The notes under the pieces: model-generated
The model's database searches: none
Told to the model about the DNA's origin: nothing
Seen by the model: only the letters and a program-made list of their open reading frames with translations
Assembly: GCF_003315345.1 (NCBI RefSeq)
Contig: NZ_QNRO01000001.1
Location: 62,001 to 126,000, forward strand
From: Marinobacter pelagius
GTDB taxonomy: Bacteria; Pseudomonadota; Gammaproteobacteria; Pseudomonadales; Oleiphilaceae
Direction: 5' to 3'
DNA: 64,000 nucleotides
Shown: positions 36,219 through 45,408 of the stretch, piece by piece
Layout: the number at the start of each line of letters is the position of its first letter
Numbering within the stretch: position 1 is the stretch's first letter
Program-made: the position numbers and the translations under genes

Positions 36219-37670
36219 ATGTCATCCAAGCGTCCAGGAGCAAAAGTTTCTCGCATCAAGACCGGCAGCTTCGAGCGCAGGCTGAGCCTGACCCGGGCCG
36301 GGCTGACGGCAGGTACCCGCATGGCCTCCCACATGGCTACCAACTGGTTCAGCAGCAAGGACAAGCGTGATGAGCGGCACCGGGCCATGCTGTCCAATCA
36401 GGCCCGGTTTCTGGTGGATGAACTGGGGCGCCTGAAAGGCAGTGTGGTGAAAATCGGTCAGGTGATGGCGCTCTACGGTGAGCACTTCCTGCCCGAAGAA
36501 GTCACCGAGGCCCTGCACACCCTGGAGGACCAGACCACCTCCCTGGAGTGGCCGGCGATCGAGCGGGTGCTCAATGAGGAACTGGGCAGCGACCGTTTGG
36601 CGGAACTGGACGTGGATCCCGAACCTATCGGTGCCGCTTCGCTGGGTCAGGTGCACCGTGCTGTCCGGCGCAGCGACGGTCTGGAGCTGGTGCTGAAAGT
36701 CCAGTATCCGGGCGTTGCCGATGCCGTCGACAGCGACCTGAATGCGGTTGCGCAGCTGCTGAAAGTGGCTCGGCTGGTCAGCTTCGGGCCGGAATTCAAT
36801 GACTGGCTCGAGGAAGTCAGGGAGATGATGCACCGGGAGGTGGATTATCGCCTGGAAGCCCGCACCACGGAGAAATTCCGGACCATGCTGGCGTCCGATC
36901 CCCGGTTTATCGTGCCCAGGGTATTGCAGGAATACTCCACGGCCCACGTGATCGCCTCGACCTATGAGCATGGCCACTCGGTGGGATCCCGGGAGGTTCG
37001 TGAGCTGTCGCTGGAGCGGCGTAGCGCCCTTGGCGAGGCGGCCCTGGAGCTGTTTTTCCGGGAGCTGTTCGTCTGGGGGGAGATCCAGACCGATCCCAAC
37101 TTCGGCAATTATCGCATCCGCATTGCCGGTGAAGAGGGGGAAGATCCGGGCTATGACCGTATCGTCCTGCTGGACTTTGGCGCGGTGCAGTCGTATTCCG
37201 ACGAATTCCTCGCTCCGGTCATCCAGATGATCCGGGCGTCCTACGAGCAGGACCTCGAAGCGGTGATCGATGGTGGTATCAAGCTCCGTTTCATGAGTCT
37301 GGACTGGCCCCGGGAAGTGCTGGAAAAATTCGGCAAGGTCTGTATGTCGGTGCTCGAGCCACTGGCGAAAGACCAGTTCGAATGGCCGGATTACGCGGTC
37401 AACAGTCACGGGCAGTATCGGTGGAAACAGAGTGACCTGCCGTCCCGGGTTGCCCGCCAGGCGGCCCGTTCAGCGATTAGTCGGTACTTCCGGGTGCCGC
37501 CCAAGGAGTTTGTGTTCCTGAACCGGAAACTGATCGGCGTCTATACGTTCATTGCCGTGCTGCATTCCGAGTTCAATGGCGAACCCCTGTTGCGCAAGTA
37601 TCTTTATGGAGACGGTGAGGGGGGAGACGCGCCCGATGCCTCGGCCACCAGCCAGAGCACGAAGGCGTAG
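36219..37670 (+). CDS. ABC1/AarF-family atypical kinase
   Basis: A 483-residue protein of the UbiB/ABC1 family. It has the KxGQ motif in GSVVKIGQVMALYGEHFLP (about 69-87), the Ala-rich loop in PIGAASLGQVHRA (about 141-153), LKVQYPGV with the Lys, and the metal-binding LLDFGAVQ stretch (DFG, about 323). Such kinases have ATPase or phosphotransfer activity and are linked to quinone or lipid metabolism; the target is unknown. ATG 36219 is used; a TTG two codons earlier is possible. Its last 67 bp overlap the yqaA-like gene on the other strand. Confidence 0.9.
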   Translation: MSSKRPGAKVSRIKTGSFERRLSLTRAGLTAGTRMASHMATNWFSSKDKRDERHRAMLSNQARFLVDELGRLKGSVVKIGQVMALYGEHFLPEEVTEALHTLEDQTTSLEWPAIERVLNEELGSDRLAELDVDPEPIGAASLGQVHRAVRRSDGLELVLKVQYPGVADAVDSDLNAVAQLLKVARLVSFGPEFNDWLEEVREMMHREVDYRLEARTTEKFRTMLASDPRFIVPRVLQEYSTAHVIASTYEHGHSVGSREVRELSLERRSALGEAALELFFRELFVWGEIQTDPNFGNYRIRIAGEEGEDPGYDRIVLLDFGAVQSYSDEFLAPVIQMIRASYEQDLEAVIDGGIKLRFMSLDWPREVLEKFGKVCMSVLEPLAKDQFEWPDYAVNSHGQYRWKQSDLPSRVARQAARSAISRYFRVPPKEFVFLNRKLIGVYTFIAVLHSEFNGEPLLRKYLYGDGEGGDAPDASATSQSTKA

Positions 37671-38053
37671 CGCGCGCCCTTGCCGATGGCCACCAGGACG
37701 ACAAAGTTCAGCCAGGGGACCCGCATGATGCCGCCCACAAGGGTGAGCGCGTCACCCCCCAGTGGCAGCCACCCCAGCAGCAGCGACCACTGGCCGTAGC
37801 GGTTAAACCGGTTCCGGGCCTTGTGCAGCTGAAGTTCGCTGACCGGAAACCAACGTTTGTGCTTGAAGCGGTCCACCTGACGCCCGATGATGCCGTTGAC
37901 CACCGAGCCCAGGGTGTTGCCTGCGGTGGCCCAGAGCCATAGCCACCACCAGGAATAACCCTGGGTCACCAGGGTGCCCAGCAGCACCTCGGAGTAGGCC
38001 GGCAACAGTGTCGCTGCGGCAAAGGCTGTCAGAAAAAGCGTCAGATAAACCAA
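37604..38053 (-). CDS. YqaA-like DedA-related small membrane protein
   Basis: A 149-residue membrane protein of the YqaA/VTT type, the short relatives of DedA. Four hydrophobic segments are visible. Family text is LPAYSEVLLGTLVTQGY (about 17-33), ATAGNTLGSVVNGIIGR and LLGWLPLGGDALTLVGGIMRVPWLNFVVLVAIGKGARY. The start codon is TTG 38053, supported by GGGGAG 5 nt upstream; no ATG fits. The 3' end overlaps the ABC1 kinase gene tail-to-tail by 67 bp. Function in membrane lipid turnover is inferred from DedA relatives. Confidence 0.85.
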   Translation of the reverse strand: MVYLTLFLTAFAAATLLPAYSEVLLGTLVTQGYSWWWLWLWATAGNTLGSVVNGIIGRQVDRFKHKRWFPVSELQLHKARNRFNRYGQWSLLLGWLPLGGDALTLVGGIMRVPWLNFVVLVAIGKGARYAFVLWLVAEASGASPPSPSP

Positions 38054-38221
38054 ATCGTCTCCCCGTCTTGATCGAATTCAACGCCGGTTGCCGGTCCTGT
38101 CGGTATGGTTACGTACTATGGTTGCCATGCAAACCATCAATTTTTATTCTCTCTTGCCTTGCCAGTATGCTATCGGCAGGTTTTTCTCATTCCGGTTTTT
38201 GACACCGTTGCAGGAGGTTCT

Positions 38222-38476
38222 ATGGAGCAGGTCACGATTTATGGCCGTTCGAGTTGTGGGTTTTGTATTCGGGCAAAGGACCTGTGCGAATCCATGCAGG
38301 TGCCGTACACCTGGATCGACATGATGGAAAAGGGTATTTCCAAGGCTGACATCGCCGACAAGATCGGCAAGCCGGTACACACTGTGCCACAGATTTTTGT
38401 CGGCCAGCAGCATATTGGCGGGTTTGATGAGTTCTACGCCTATGTGCGTGAGCACGAGGCAGCATCGGCACGCTAG
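38222..38476 (+). CDS. Glutaredoxin (dithiol, GrxC-like)
   Basis: An 84-residue glutaredoxin with the thioredoxin fold and active site CGFC (residues 11-14; SSCGFCIRAKDLC), cis-Pro in HTVPQIFVGQQHIGGFDEF (about 52-70). It reduces disulfides and glutathione mixed disulfides in the cytoplasm. ATG 38222 follows GGAGG; an upstream frame to 38105 lies in promoter sequence and is not part of the gene. The active-site Gly replaces the Pro or Ser more often seen, and other glutaredoxin classes are possible. Confidence 0.92.
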   Translation: MEQVTIYGRSSCGFCIRAKDLCESMQVPYTWIDMMEKGISKADIADKIGKPVHTVPQIFVGQQHIGGFDEFYAYVREHEAASAR

Positions 38477-38493
38477 TACCGTGCTCCAGGCAT

Positions 38494-38531
38494 AAAAAAA
38501 CCGCCCGGGTTCAACCCCGGGCGGTTTTTTT
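38494..38531. terminator. Bidirectional terminator between glutaredoxin and PFK genes
   Basis: Stem AAAAACCGCCCGGG with CCCGGGCGGTTTTT around a short loop, with long A- and T-runs on either side. It lies between convergent genes. Confidence 0.9.
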
Positions 38532-38543
38532 GTTCGCTGGTGA

Positions 38544-39806
38544 TCAGATCTTGAACTCGGTCTTGAGTTTCTTCTCGACCAGCTGATTCTTCAGCTTCGC
38601 CACTTTCGGCAGACCGTTCTCGAACGGCGGGAAGCTTTCACCGTTAATCAGGGGTTCCAGGTAGTCACGGCAGTCCTGGGTAATGCCGAAGCCGTCATCG
38701 GTGATGTAGTGGATCGGCATTTTCTTTTCCTGGTTTGCCACCTCGCTGAGATTGGCTTCGCCGATCTTCCATTGATAGGGCTTGGCCTGCTCGCGAACGA
38801 TAGTGGGCATCAGTGCCTGCTTGCCGGCAATCGCCATTTCCACCGCGGCCTTGCCAACCGCATAGGCCTGTTCGACATCTGTGGCAGAAGCGATGTGGCG
38901 CGCACTGCGCTGGAGGTAATCGGCAACCGCCCAGTGGTACTTGTGACCGAGGGCCTGTTTGACCATATTGGCCAGGGCCGGGGCCACGCCGCCAAGCTGG
39001 GTATGGCCAAAGGCATCCTTGGCGCCGGCGTCGGCCAGGAAGCGGCCGTCTTCGTACTGGGCACCCTCTGAGGCGACCACCACGCAATAACCATAGTCCT
39101 TCACGCACTGATCCACACGGGCCAGGAAGGCTTCCCGGTCGAACGGGATCTCCGGGAACAGGATGATGTGCGGCGGCTCCCCTTCACCCTGACCGGCCAG
39201 GCCTCCGGAAGCAGCGATCCAGCCGGCGTGGCGGCCCATCACTTCAAGGATGAACACCTTGGTAGAGCTTTCGCACATGGACTTGATGTCCAGGCTGGCT
39301 TCCAGAGTCGAGGTGGCGATGTATTTGGCAACCGAGCCAAAGCCGGGGCAGCAGTCGGTGAAAGGCAGGTCGTTGTCCACGGTCTTGGGCACGCCGATAC
39401 AGGTAATGGGGTAGCCCATCTTGTCGGCGATCTGGGAGACCTTGTAGGCGGTGTCCTGGGAGTCGCCGCCACCGTTATAAAAGAAATAGCCGATGTCGTG
39501 GGCGCGGAATACCTCGATCAGGCGCTCGTACTCGGCCCGGTTTTCGGAAATGTTCTTGAGCTTGTGGCGACAGGAGCCGAAGGCGCCGCCCGGGGTGTGG
39601 ATGAGGGCCTGGATCGCCTCGTCGCTCTCGAGGCTGGTATCAATCAGTTCTTCCCTGAGCGCCCCGATAATGCCGTTGCGGCCGGCAAATACCTTGCCGA
39701 TCTTGTCCGGATGCTTGCGGGCGGTCTGGATGACGCCACAGGCGCTGGCATTAATGACGGCGGTGACGCCGCCGGATTGGGCGTAAAAAGCGTTCTTGAT
39801 AGCCAT
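38544..39806 (-). CDS. Pyrophosphate-type 6-phosphofructokinase
   Basis: A 420-residue member of the PFK family. The substrate loop reads GVPKTVDNDLP, with the Lys typical of PPi-dependent enzymes where ATP enzymes have PGT(I/V)DND, and the phosphate-donor region reads NGGGDSQDTA rather than the ATP-type GGDGS. MGRHAGWIAA (about 206) is the conserved fructose-6-phosphate motif. The enzyme would work reversibly in glycolysis and gluconeogenesis. ATG 39806 starts MAIKNAFYAQSGG after AGGAGG about 12 nt away; the longer frame is not conserved. The donor preference is inferred from these residues. Confidence 0.88.
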   Translation of the reverse strand: MAIKNAFYAQSGGVTAVINASACGVIQTARKHPDKIGKVFAGRNGIIGALREELIDTSLESDEAIQALIHTPGGAFGSCRHKLKNISENRAEYERLIEVFRAHDIGYFFYNGGGDSQDTAYKVSQIADKMGYPITCIGVPKTVDNDLPFTDCCPGFGSVAKYIATSTLEASLDIKSMCESSTKVFILEVMGRHAGWIAASGGLAGQGEGEPPHIILFPEIPFDREAFLARVDQCVKDYGYCVVVASEGAQYEDGRFLADAGAKDAFGHTQLGGVAPALANMVKQALGHKYHWAVADYLQRSARHIASATDVEQAYAVGKAAVEMAIAGKQALMPTIVREQAKPYQWKIGEANLSEVANQEKKMPIHYITDDGFGITQDCRDYLEPLINGESFPPFENGLPKVAKLKNQLVEKKLKTEFKI

Positions 39807-39961
39807 CTCGGGCTGAAGCCTCCTGCTGGTTCGACAATGGCGCAGATGATACGCCAAACGCCCGGGATTTTCATGAGCAGGATTGCGGATAGCGCGGACC
39901 TTGACGCCTTGCGGTGTATAGGGGAGGCTTTGCAGGTTTCAACGGAGAGGTCGAACGCCGA

Positions 39962-41356
39962 ATGCATATTCATATTCTCGGAATCTGTGGCACCTTCATG
40001 GGTAGCCTGGCTGTGCTGGCGCGTGAGCTTGGCCACACGGTCACCGGCTCGGATCAGGGCGTTTACCCGCCCATGAGCACCCAGCTGGAAAGCCAGGGCA
40101 TCAGCCTGATGGAGGGTTACAGCGCTGATCACCTGAGCCCGAGGCCGGACCTGGTGCTGATCGGCAATGCCATGTCCCGGGGGAATCCCGAGGTCGAGGC
40201 GGTACTGAACCTCAACATCGATTACATGTCCGGCCCCGAGTGGCTGGCCCGGGAAGTGCTGCGTCACCGCTGGGTCATGGCAGTCGCCGGTACCCACGGC
40301 AAGACCACCACCACGTCAATGCTGCTGTGGATTCTCGAGCAGGCCGGCTTCGAACCCGGATACCTGGTGGGCGGTGTGCCCCTGGATTTTCCGGTCTCTG
40401 CCCGGCTGGGAAACAGTGATTTCTTCGTGATCGAGGCCGACGAATACGACAGCGCTTTCTTCGACAAACGCTCGAAGTTCATTCATTACCGGCCGCATAC
40501 GCTCATCCTCAACAACCTGGAATTCGACCACGCTGATATCTTCGATAACGTCGAGGCCATCGAGCGTCAGTTCCATCACCTGGTGCGCACCGTGCCCTCG
40601 AAGGGGCTGATCGTTCGACCGGCGGTGGATCCGCATCTGGACAACGCTCTGGCCATGGGCTGCTGGAGCCCGGTTCAGGATACCGCCATCGGCAGCGAGG
40701 TCACCCGAACAGCGGACTGGCGAGCGGAGTTACTGTCGGAGGACGGCAGCCGGTTCATGGTGATTCATCACGAGCAGCCGGTCGCCACCCTGAAATGGGA
40801 TCAGACCGGCATGCACAATGTCCGCAATGCCCTGGCCGCCATCGCCGCTGCCCGGCACGTGGGCGTCACCCCGGACCATGCCGTTGCCGCATTGTGCCGG
40901 TTCTCAGGGGTCAAGCGCCGGATGGAACTGCTGGCGGATGTTGGTGGGGTAAGGGTCTACGACGATTTTGCCCATCATCCCACCGCCATTGCCACCACCC
41001 TCGAGGGTTTACGTAACCGGGTGGGTGACGAGCCGATCCTGGCGCTGATCGAGCCCCGTTCCAACACCATGAAACAGGGGGTACACCGGGATAACCTGCT
41101 GGCCAGTGCGGAGCTGGCAGACCGGGTCCTGTGGGCTAATCTGAATGACATGGACTGGCTGCAGGAGCTGGTCGGTGCCTGGCAGGCCGATAACGAGGGT
41201 AACGGGTTGCATCGGGTTGAGTCCTCGGTTGAGACGCTGATCGGCCGCGTACTGGACGACCTGCCGAGCCCCTGCCACATTGTCATCATGAGTAATGGCG
41301 GTTTTGGCGGCATCCACGGCAAACTGGTGGCCGAACTCGAACGTATCCATGGCTGA
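39962..41356 (+). CDS. mpl: Mpl: UDP-N-acetylmuramate:L-alanyl-gamma-D-glutamyl-meso-diaminopimelate ligase
   Basis: A Mur-ligase-family recycling enzyme (464 residues, E. coli 457) that re-attaches the salvaged tripeptide to UDP-MurNAc. Motifs are MHIHILGICGTFMGSLA (residues 1-17), SDQGVYPPMS, the ATP loop VAGTHGKTTTTSMLLW (about 107-122), IEADEYDSAFFDKRSKFIHY and VYDDFAHHPTAI (about 335-346). ATG 39962 gives the family start; an earlier frame from 39914 is upstream sequence. It is divergent from the PFK gene and 36 bp ahead of ubiX. Confidence 0.96.
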   Translation: MHIHILGICGTFMGSLAVLARELGHTVTGSDQGVYPPMSTQLESQGISLMEGYSADHLSPRPDLVLIGNAMSRGNPEVEAVLNLNIDYMSGPEWLAREVLRHRWVMAVAGTHGKTTTTSMLLWILEQAGFEPGYLVGGVPLDFPVSARLGNSDFFVIEADEYDSAFFDKRSKFIHYRPHTLILNNLEFDHADIFDNVEAIERQFHHLVRTVPSKGLIVRPAVDPHLDNALAMGCWSPVQDTAIGSEVTRTADWRAELLSEDGSRFMVIHHEQPVATLKWDQTGMHNVRNALAAIAAARHVGVTPDHAVAALCRFSGVKRRMELLADVGGVRVYDDFAHHPTAIATTLEGLRNRVGDEPILALIEPRSNTMKQGVHRDNLLASAELADRVLWANLNDMDWLQELVGAWQADNEGNGLHRVESSVETLIGRVLDDLPSPCHIVIMSNGGFGGIHGKLVAELERIHG

Positions 41357-41392
41357 TCTTCCCGACCTGACAACCCCTGGGGAAAAGCACGA

Positions 41393-42040
41393 ATGACCAC
41401 GTCCACTCCGGCACAGCGAACCGTAAACCTGGCAATTACCGGCGCCTCCGGCGCCCAGTACGCGTTGCGTCTGCTGCAATGCCTGGTGGCGGCCGGGTGC
41501 CGTGTGCATGTCATGGTCAGCCGGGCTGCGCAGGTGGTCATCGCCACCGAGACGGACCTGAAGCTGCCGGGGTCGCCTCCGGCCATGCAGGAATGCCTGA
41601 CGGAATATTCCGGCGCGCAGCCTGGCCAGGTTCTGGTCTTTGGCCGTGAGGACTGGTTTGCGCCGCCGGCCTCCGGCTCCGGCGAGAAGGCACCTTTGGT
41701 GATCTGCCCCTGCAGCACCGGAACCCTCTCTGCTCTGGCCACGGGTGCGAGCAATAACCTGATCGAGCGGGCCGGGGATGTCGCCCTCAAGGAACGGCGC
41801 AAGCTGATTCTGGTGCCCCGGGAGGCACCCTATTCGGAAGTGCACCTGGAGAACATGCTGCGCCTGACCCGCATGGGCGCGGTGGTCATGCCGGCCAGCC
41901 CCGGCTTCTATCATAAGCCCCAATGTATCGAGGATCTGGTGGATTTTGTGGTTGCCCGCCTGCTGGACCACCTGGACCTGCCGCAGGATCTGATGCCCCG
42001 ATGGGGCGAAGCCCGGGTCGACGCCAAACAGCCCCGCTGA
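41393..42040 (+). CDS. ubiX: UbiX: flavin prenyltransferase
   Basis: A 215-residue enzyme that makes prenylated FMN, the cofactor of UbiD-type decarboxylases in ubiquinone synthesis. Family text is AITGASGAQYALRLLQCL (about 12-29), CPCSTGTLSALATGASNNLIERAGDVALKERRKLILVPREAPYSEVHLENM and PASPGFYHKP (about 164). It lies 36 bp after mpl, an order common in Pseudomonas and Marinobacter, so it is probably co-transcribed with mpl. Confidence 0.95.
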   Translation: MTTSTPAQRTVNLAITGASGAQYALRLLQCLVAAGCRVHVMVSRAAQVVIATETDLKLPGSPPAMQECLTEYSGAQPGQVLVFGREDWFAPPASGSGEKAPLVICPCSTGTLSALATGASNNLIERAGDVALKERRKLILVPREAPYSEVHLENMLRLTRMGAVVMPASPGFYHKPQCIEDLVDFVVARLLDHLDLPQDLMPRWGEARVDAKQPR

Positions 42041-42163
42041 AGCGCCTCCCGGCCGATGGTTTTGGTCAGCGCGATTGATGGTTTTCATCATTGAGCGAAA
42101 CCGGCCAGCGGCCGAGACTTGGTGAACGACAATCACAACACACGTCATTCACCGAGGTTCACC

Positions 42164-43303
42164 ATGATTCCACGTACCGTTTTCGACGCCGACCTGGAAG
42201 GCTTCCGCGACTCCGTTCGCAAGTTCCTGGAGCAGGAGGCTGCGCCCTATCACGATCAGTGGGAGAAGGACGGCCAGGTCAGTCGTGAGCTTTGGCAAAA
42301 GGCCGGGGAACTGGGGTTCCTGTGCCCGACCATGCCGGAAGAGTACGGTGGTGTGGGGGCGGATTTCCGTTACAGCGCCGTTGTCATTGAGGAGATCTCC
42401 CGTGCCGGCCTGTCCGGTATCGGCTGGGGTCTGCACTCGGACATTGTGGCCCCCTACATCCTGAACTACGGCGCGGAGGAGCAGAAGCAGAAGTATCTGC
42501 CCAAACTGGTCTCCGGTGAGATGATCGGCGCCATCGCCATGACCGAGCCCGGTGCCGGTTCCGACCTGCAGGGGGTTAAAACCACCGCCATCAAAAACGG
42601 CGATCACTATACCCTGAACGGCTCCAAGACCTTCATCACGAACGGCCAGTTGGCGGACCTGGTGATTGTGGTGGCCAAGACCGATCCGAAGGAGGGGGCC
42701 AAGGGCACCAGCCTGTTACTGGTTGAGACTGCCTGGGAAGGTTTCGAGAAGGGGCAGAACCTGAACAAGGTGGGCATGAAGGCGCAGGATACCTCCGAAC
42801 TGTTCTTTCAGGACGTCAAAGTACCGGCAGAAAACCTGCTGGGTTCCATGGAAGGGCAGGGCTTCTTCCAGCTGATGCAGGAGCTGCCCGCAGAACGCTT
42901 GCAGGTGGCCCTGGCCGCGGTGGCGGCAGCGGAAGCGGCCTGGCAGTGGACCCTGGATTACGTCAAGGAGCGCAAGGCCTTCGGCAAGCCGGTGATCGCC
43001 TTCCAGAACACCCGCTTCAAGCTGGCGGAGCTGAAGGCCGAGATCACCGCAGCCCGGGTATTTACCGACCGCTGCCTGGAACTACACCTGGAGAAGAAGC
43101 TGGATATCCCCACGGCGGCCATGCTCAAGCAGCACACCACGGATCTCCAGTGCAAGGTCATGGACGAATGCGTCCAGCTCCACGGTGGCTACGGTTACAT
43201 GTGGGAATACCCGATTGCCCGAGCCTGGGCCGATTCCCGCGTGCAGCGCATCTATGCCGGCACCAACGAAATCATGAAGGAAATTGTTGCCCGCTCATTC
43301 TGA
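42164..43303 (+). CDS. Acyl-CoA dehydrogenase
   Basis: A 379-residue flavoenzyme of the medium/long-chain acyl-CoA dehydrogenase family. Signatures are AIAMTEPGAGSDLQGVKTTA (about 123-142), the second signature region QLHGGYGYMWEYPIARAWADSRVQRIYAGTNEIMKEI near the C-terminus, and the usual domains in order. A Glu-type catalytic base is expected in the GTNEI stretch. The acyl chain-length preference cannot be decided. ATG 42164 follows GAGG; an 8-bp arm (42120-42127) can pair with the start region (42157-42164). Confidence 0.93.
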   Translation: MIPRTVFDADLEGFRDSVRKFLEQEAAPYHDQWEKDGQVSRELWQKAGELGFLCPTMPEEYGGVGADFRYSAVVIEEISRAGLSGIGWGLHSDIVAPYILNYGAEEQKQKYLPKLVSGEMIGAIAMTEPGAGSDLQGVKTTAIKNGDHYTLNGSKTFITNGQLADLVIVVAKTDPKEGAKGTSLLLVETAWEGFEKGQNLNKVGMKAQDTSELFFQDVKVPAENLLGSMEGQGFFQLMQELPAERLQVALAAVAAAEAAWQWTLDYVKERKAFGKPVIAFQNTRFKLAELKAEITAARVFTDRCLELHLEKKLDIPTAAMLKQHTTDLQCKVMDECVQLHGGYGYMWEYPIARAWADSRVQRIYAGTNEIMKEIVARSF

Positions 43304-43311
43304 CGGTGCCC

Positions 43312-43340
43312 GGCCTCGCCGGCTGTTTGCTGGCGAGGCC
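43312..43340 (+). terminator. Probable terminator after the acyl-CoA dehydrogenase gene
   Basis: A 12-bp stem (43312-43323 with 43329-43340, one G:U pair, 5-nt loop) begins 8 bp after the stop codon. The downstream T content is modest (CTCTGTTACC), so efficiency is uncertain. Confidence 0.6.
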
Positions 43341-43443
43341 CTCTGTTACCTATCTTTACAAATTGCCAAGCCTGTCAAGGTCTCCCCCGGCAACATCCCC
43401 TAAAGTAGCGGCACACCTCTGATAACAAGAACCGGTTGCCGCG

Positions 43444-45351
43444 ATGACACGCCTGGAATGCTTACCCATTGCACTGCTGACGCTGATTCTGGCCGGATGT
43501 GGCCAGGAGTCGGATTCCCCGCCTGTGGATGGTCGGGATTTCGATGGCGTGTCCTATTCCGAGCCGGCTCCCTATTCCGGGAAGGTGATCGACGGTTACC
43601 TGACCCATGCCCGGGTATGGCTGGATATGGATGGCGACAGCCAGTACACCCCCGGCCCGCTGGAGATCGAGCTCGAGAACGGCAATATTGCGGTGCTCGA
43701 ATCCGGTGAGCCCACGACCGTGAGCGGGCAGGGCGGTGAGTTTTCCCTTGATGTGACGGAGCTGGATCTGGAGCCGGAGGTCGGTCCTGACCTGGATCCC
43801 GGGGATTACCCGCTTTACGCAGTCGCCTTACCCGGAAAAACCCTGGAGCAGACCTGGCGCGGCGATGTGCCGGTGACCCGGGCATTCATTATGTCCGCGG
43901 CACCCGGGGTACGGAATATCACGCCGCTCACCACGCTGGCCCGTTACCGCAGCCTGTTTGGCCTGGGTTCCTACCTGCAGACCCCCGAAGACCTCGCCGG
44001 CAGTCTGGCCGGTCTCAACCTGGTGGCGGATTATGTGCTATCGGGTGACGAGCGTGCCCATGCCTATGCCCGCGCGCTGGCGAGGTTCATGGCCAGCCAG
44101 ATTCCGGATGAGTACAACGCGGCCTTGGCAAAGGCCGGCAGTGATGGCACAGAGCGCTACCTGAGCAAGCAGGCGGCCTACCTGCTGGGAATCTCTCTGG
44201 TGCAGAACGCCCCATCGGTGATTGCCGTGGTAAATGAGGCCGCCGGAGGTGATTACGCTAATGTCGATGTGAGTTCTCTGTCCTTGCCGGAGGTGCCGCT
44301 GGAGTACAGTGACCCCGTCCTGCTGACCCACCAACGTATTCTGGCCCAGCCCGAAAATGACCAGAACCTGCCGGTCAGTACCTCGAGTTTGATGGTGTCC
44401 TCCGAGCTTTTCTTCGATTATTCCGAGGCGGGGCAGTTGTTGTCGGTATCGGCTGAGGGATGCCTGGAGCCGTCCATGCCGGAGCTTGCCCGGCTGATCG
44501 AGGTGAATGGTCGCATGTACCAGCTGGGCAGCCAGTGGCGGCCCTCGGTGTCACTCTCGCCCCAGAGCCGGATTGCCTATGAAGCGGAAGGTATTGACGA
44601 GCGCCTGATCTTCGATTGGGAAAACCGGCGGATCTATTTCGAGACGTCGACCACCTGCCATGAACATGAAGGTATATCGGCGGGCTCCACGGAGCTTGCC
44701 GGTAACCCGGAGGTGGCCTATCACTGGCAGCAGACTGAGGGGGCCGTCGGGGAGCTGGTGGCGGAGATTCCCCGGTCGGATGGCTCGATTCTGGTGCGCA
44801 GGCTCGAGCCGCAGCCTGAGCCTGAGTTGGCTCCCGATGATTTCGGTGGTTTCACTTTGGTCGAGAATGGTTCACGGATTGCATCACTGGAGCTTGGCGG
44901 AACCGAGGCTGCATGCGCCGACCTGCCGGCCACTGATACGGAGGTCATTGCCCTGGATCATGTTGTTACCGATCAAATTGGCTATGCGTTTACCGGCTAC
45001 GAGCCGCAGCCCGCGAATTTTGTGAATCTGGCGCTGGAATACGATACTCGGGACCTGGATGGCGAGGGAGCGGGGGCTCCGGTCAGCCGATTGCTGCGTT
45101 ATGGATTCCTTGATCCGGATCTCTCTGGTCTAGCCAATGTGGATGCAGGGTCGGGTTTCCAGTGGGCCATGTATTACCAGACGACCTTTGATCCAGCCAA
45201 TCCCGACCTGATCCGGGAGGCCTACCTCGCCAGCTATAACGGTGCTCGGGAATGCAAAAGGGAATTCGAGGAGACGCCTTCTTCCGCATACGCCAAAGTG
45301 GAGTACAGCTATCAGGCGCTGTCGGAATACTTGCTGGGGCTGCTTGATTGA
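43444..45351 (+). CDS. Large uncharacterised lipoprotein
   Basis: A 635-residue predicted lipoprotein, not recognised as a known family. The signal MTRLECLPIALLTLILAGC ends in a lipobox (Cys19). The next region (about 45-105) contains GKVIDGYLTHARVWLDMDGDSQYTPGP and GGEFSLDVTEL, resembling the calcium-type or SdrD-like extracellular beta-sandwich repeats (a DxDGD loop). Middle helices (about 150-240) and a beta-rich C-terminus with several paired cysteines (C492-like ACADLP, ECKREF) follow. It stands alone before the tRNA-Leu gene. It is probably outer-membrane or surface anchored, but the role is unknown. Confidence 0.85.
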   Translation: MTRLECLPIALLTLILAGCGQESDSPPVDGRDFDGVSYSEPAPYSGKVIDGYLTHARVWLDMDGDSQYTPGPLEIELENGNIAVLESGEPTTVSGQGGEFSLDVTELDLEPEVGPDLDPGDYPLYAVALPGKTLEQTWRGDVPVTRAFIMSAAPGVRNITPLTTLARYRSLFGLGSYLQTPEDLAGSLAGLNLVADYVLSGDERAHAYARALARFMASQIPDEYNAALAKAGSDGTERYLSKQAAYLLGISLVQNAPSVIAVVNEAAGGDYANVDVSSLSLPEVPLEYSDPVLLTHQRILAQPENDQNLPVSTSSLMVSSELFFDYSEAGQLLSVSAEGCLEPSMPELARLIEVNGRMYQLGSQWRPSVSLSPQSRIAYEAEGIDERLIFDWENRRIYFETSTTCHEHEGISAGSTELAGNPEVAYHWQQTEGAVGELVAEIPRSDGSILVRRLEPQPEPELAPDDFGGFTLVENGSRIASLELGGTEAACADLPATDTEVIALDHVVTDQIGYAFTGYEPQPANFVNLALEYDTRDLDGEGAGAPVSRLLRYGFLDPDLSGLANVDAGSGFQWAMYYQTTFDPANPDLIREAYLASYNGARECKREFEETPSSAYAKVEYSYQALSEYLLGLLD

Positions 45352-45408
45352 AAAGGATGGATGTCGGGCTTGTGAGCCGGAGCGCAGACAGGTCCGTGCG
45401 CAAAACAC

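Noticed and set aside
38068..38081. FNR-like box TTGATCGAATTCAA upstream of the YqaA-like gene
   Set aside because: It matches 9 of 10 positions but lies 15-28 nt before the start codon with no sign of a promoter around it, and one such match is likely in 64 kb.
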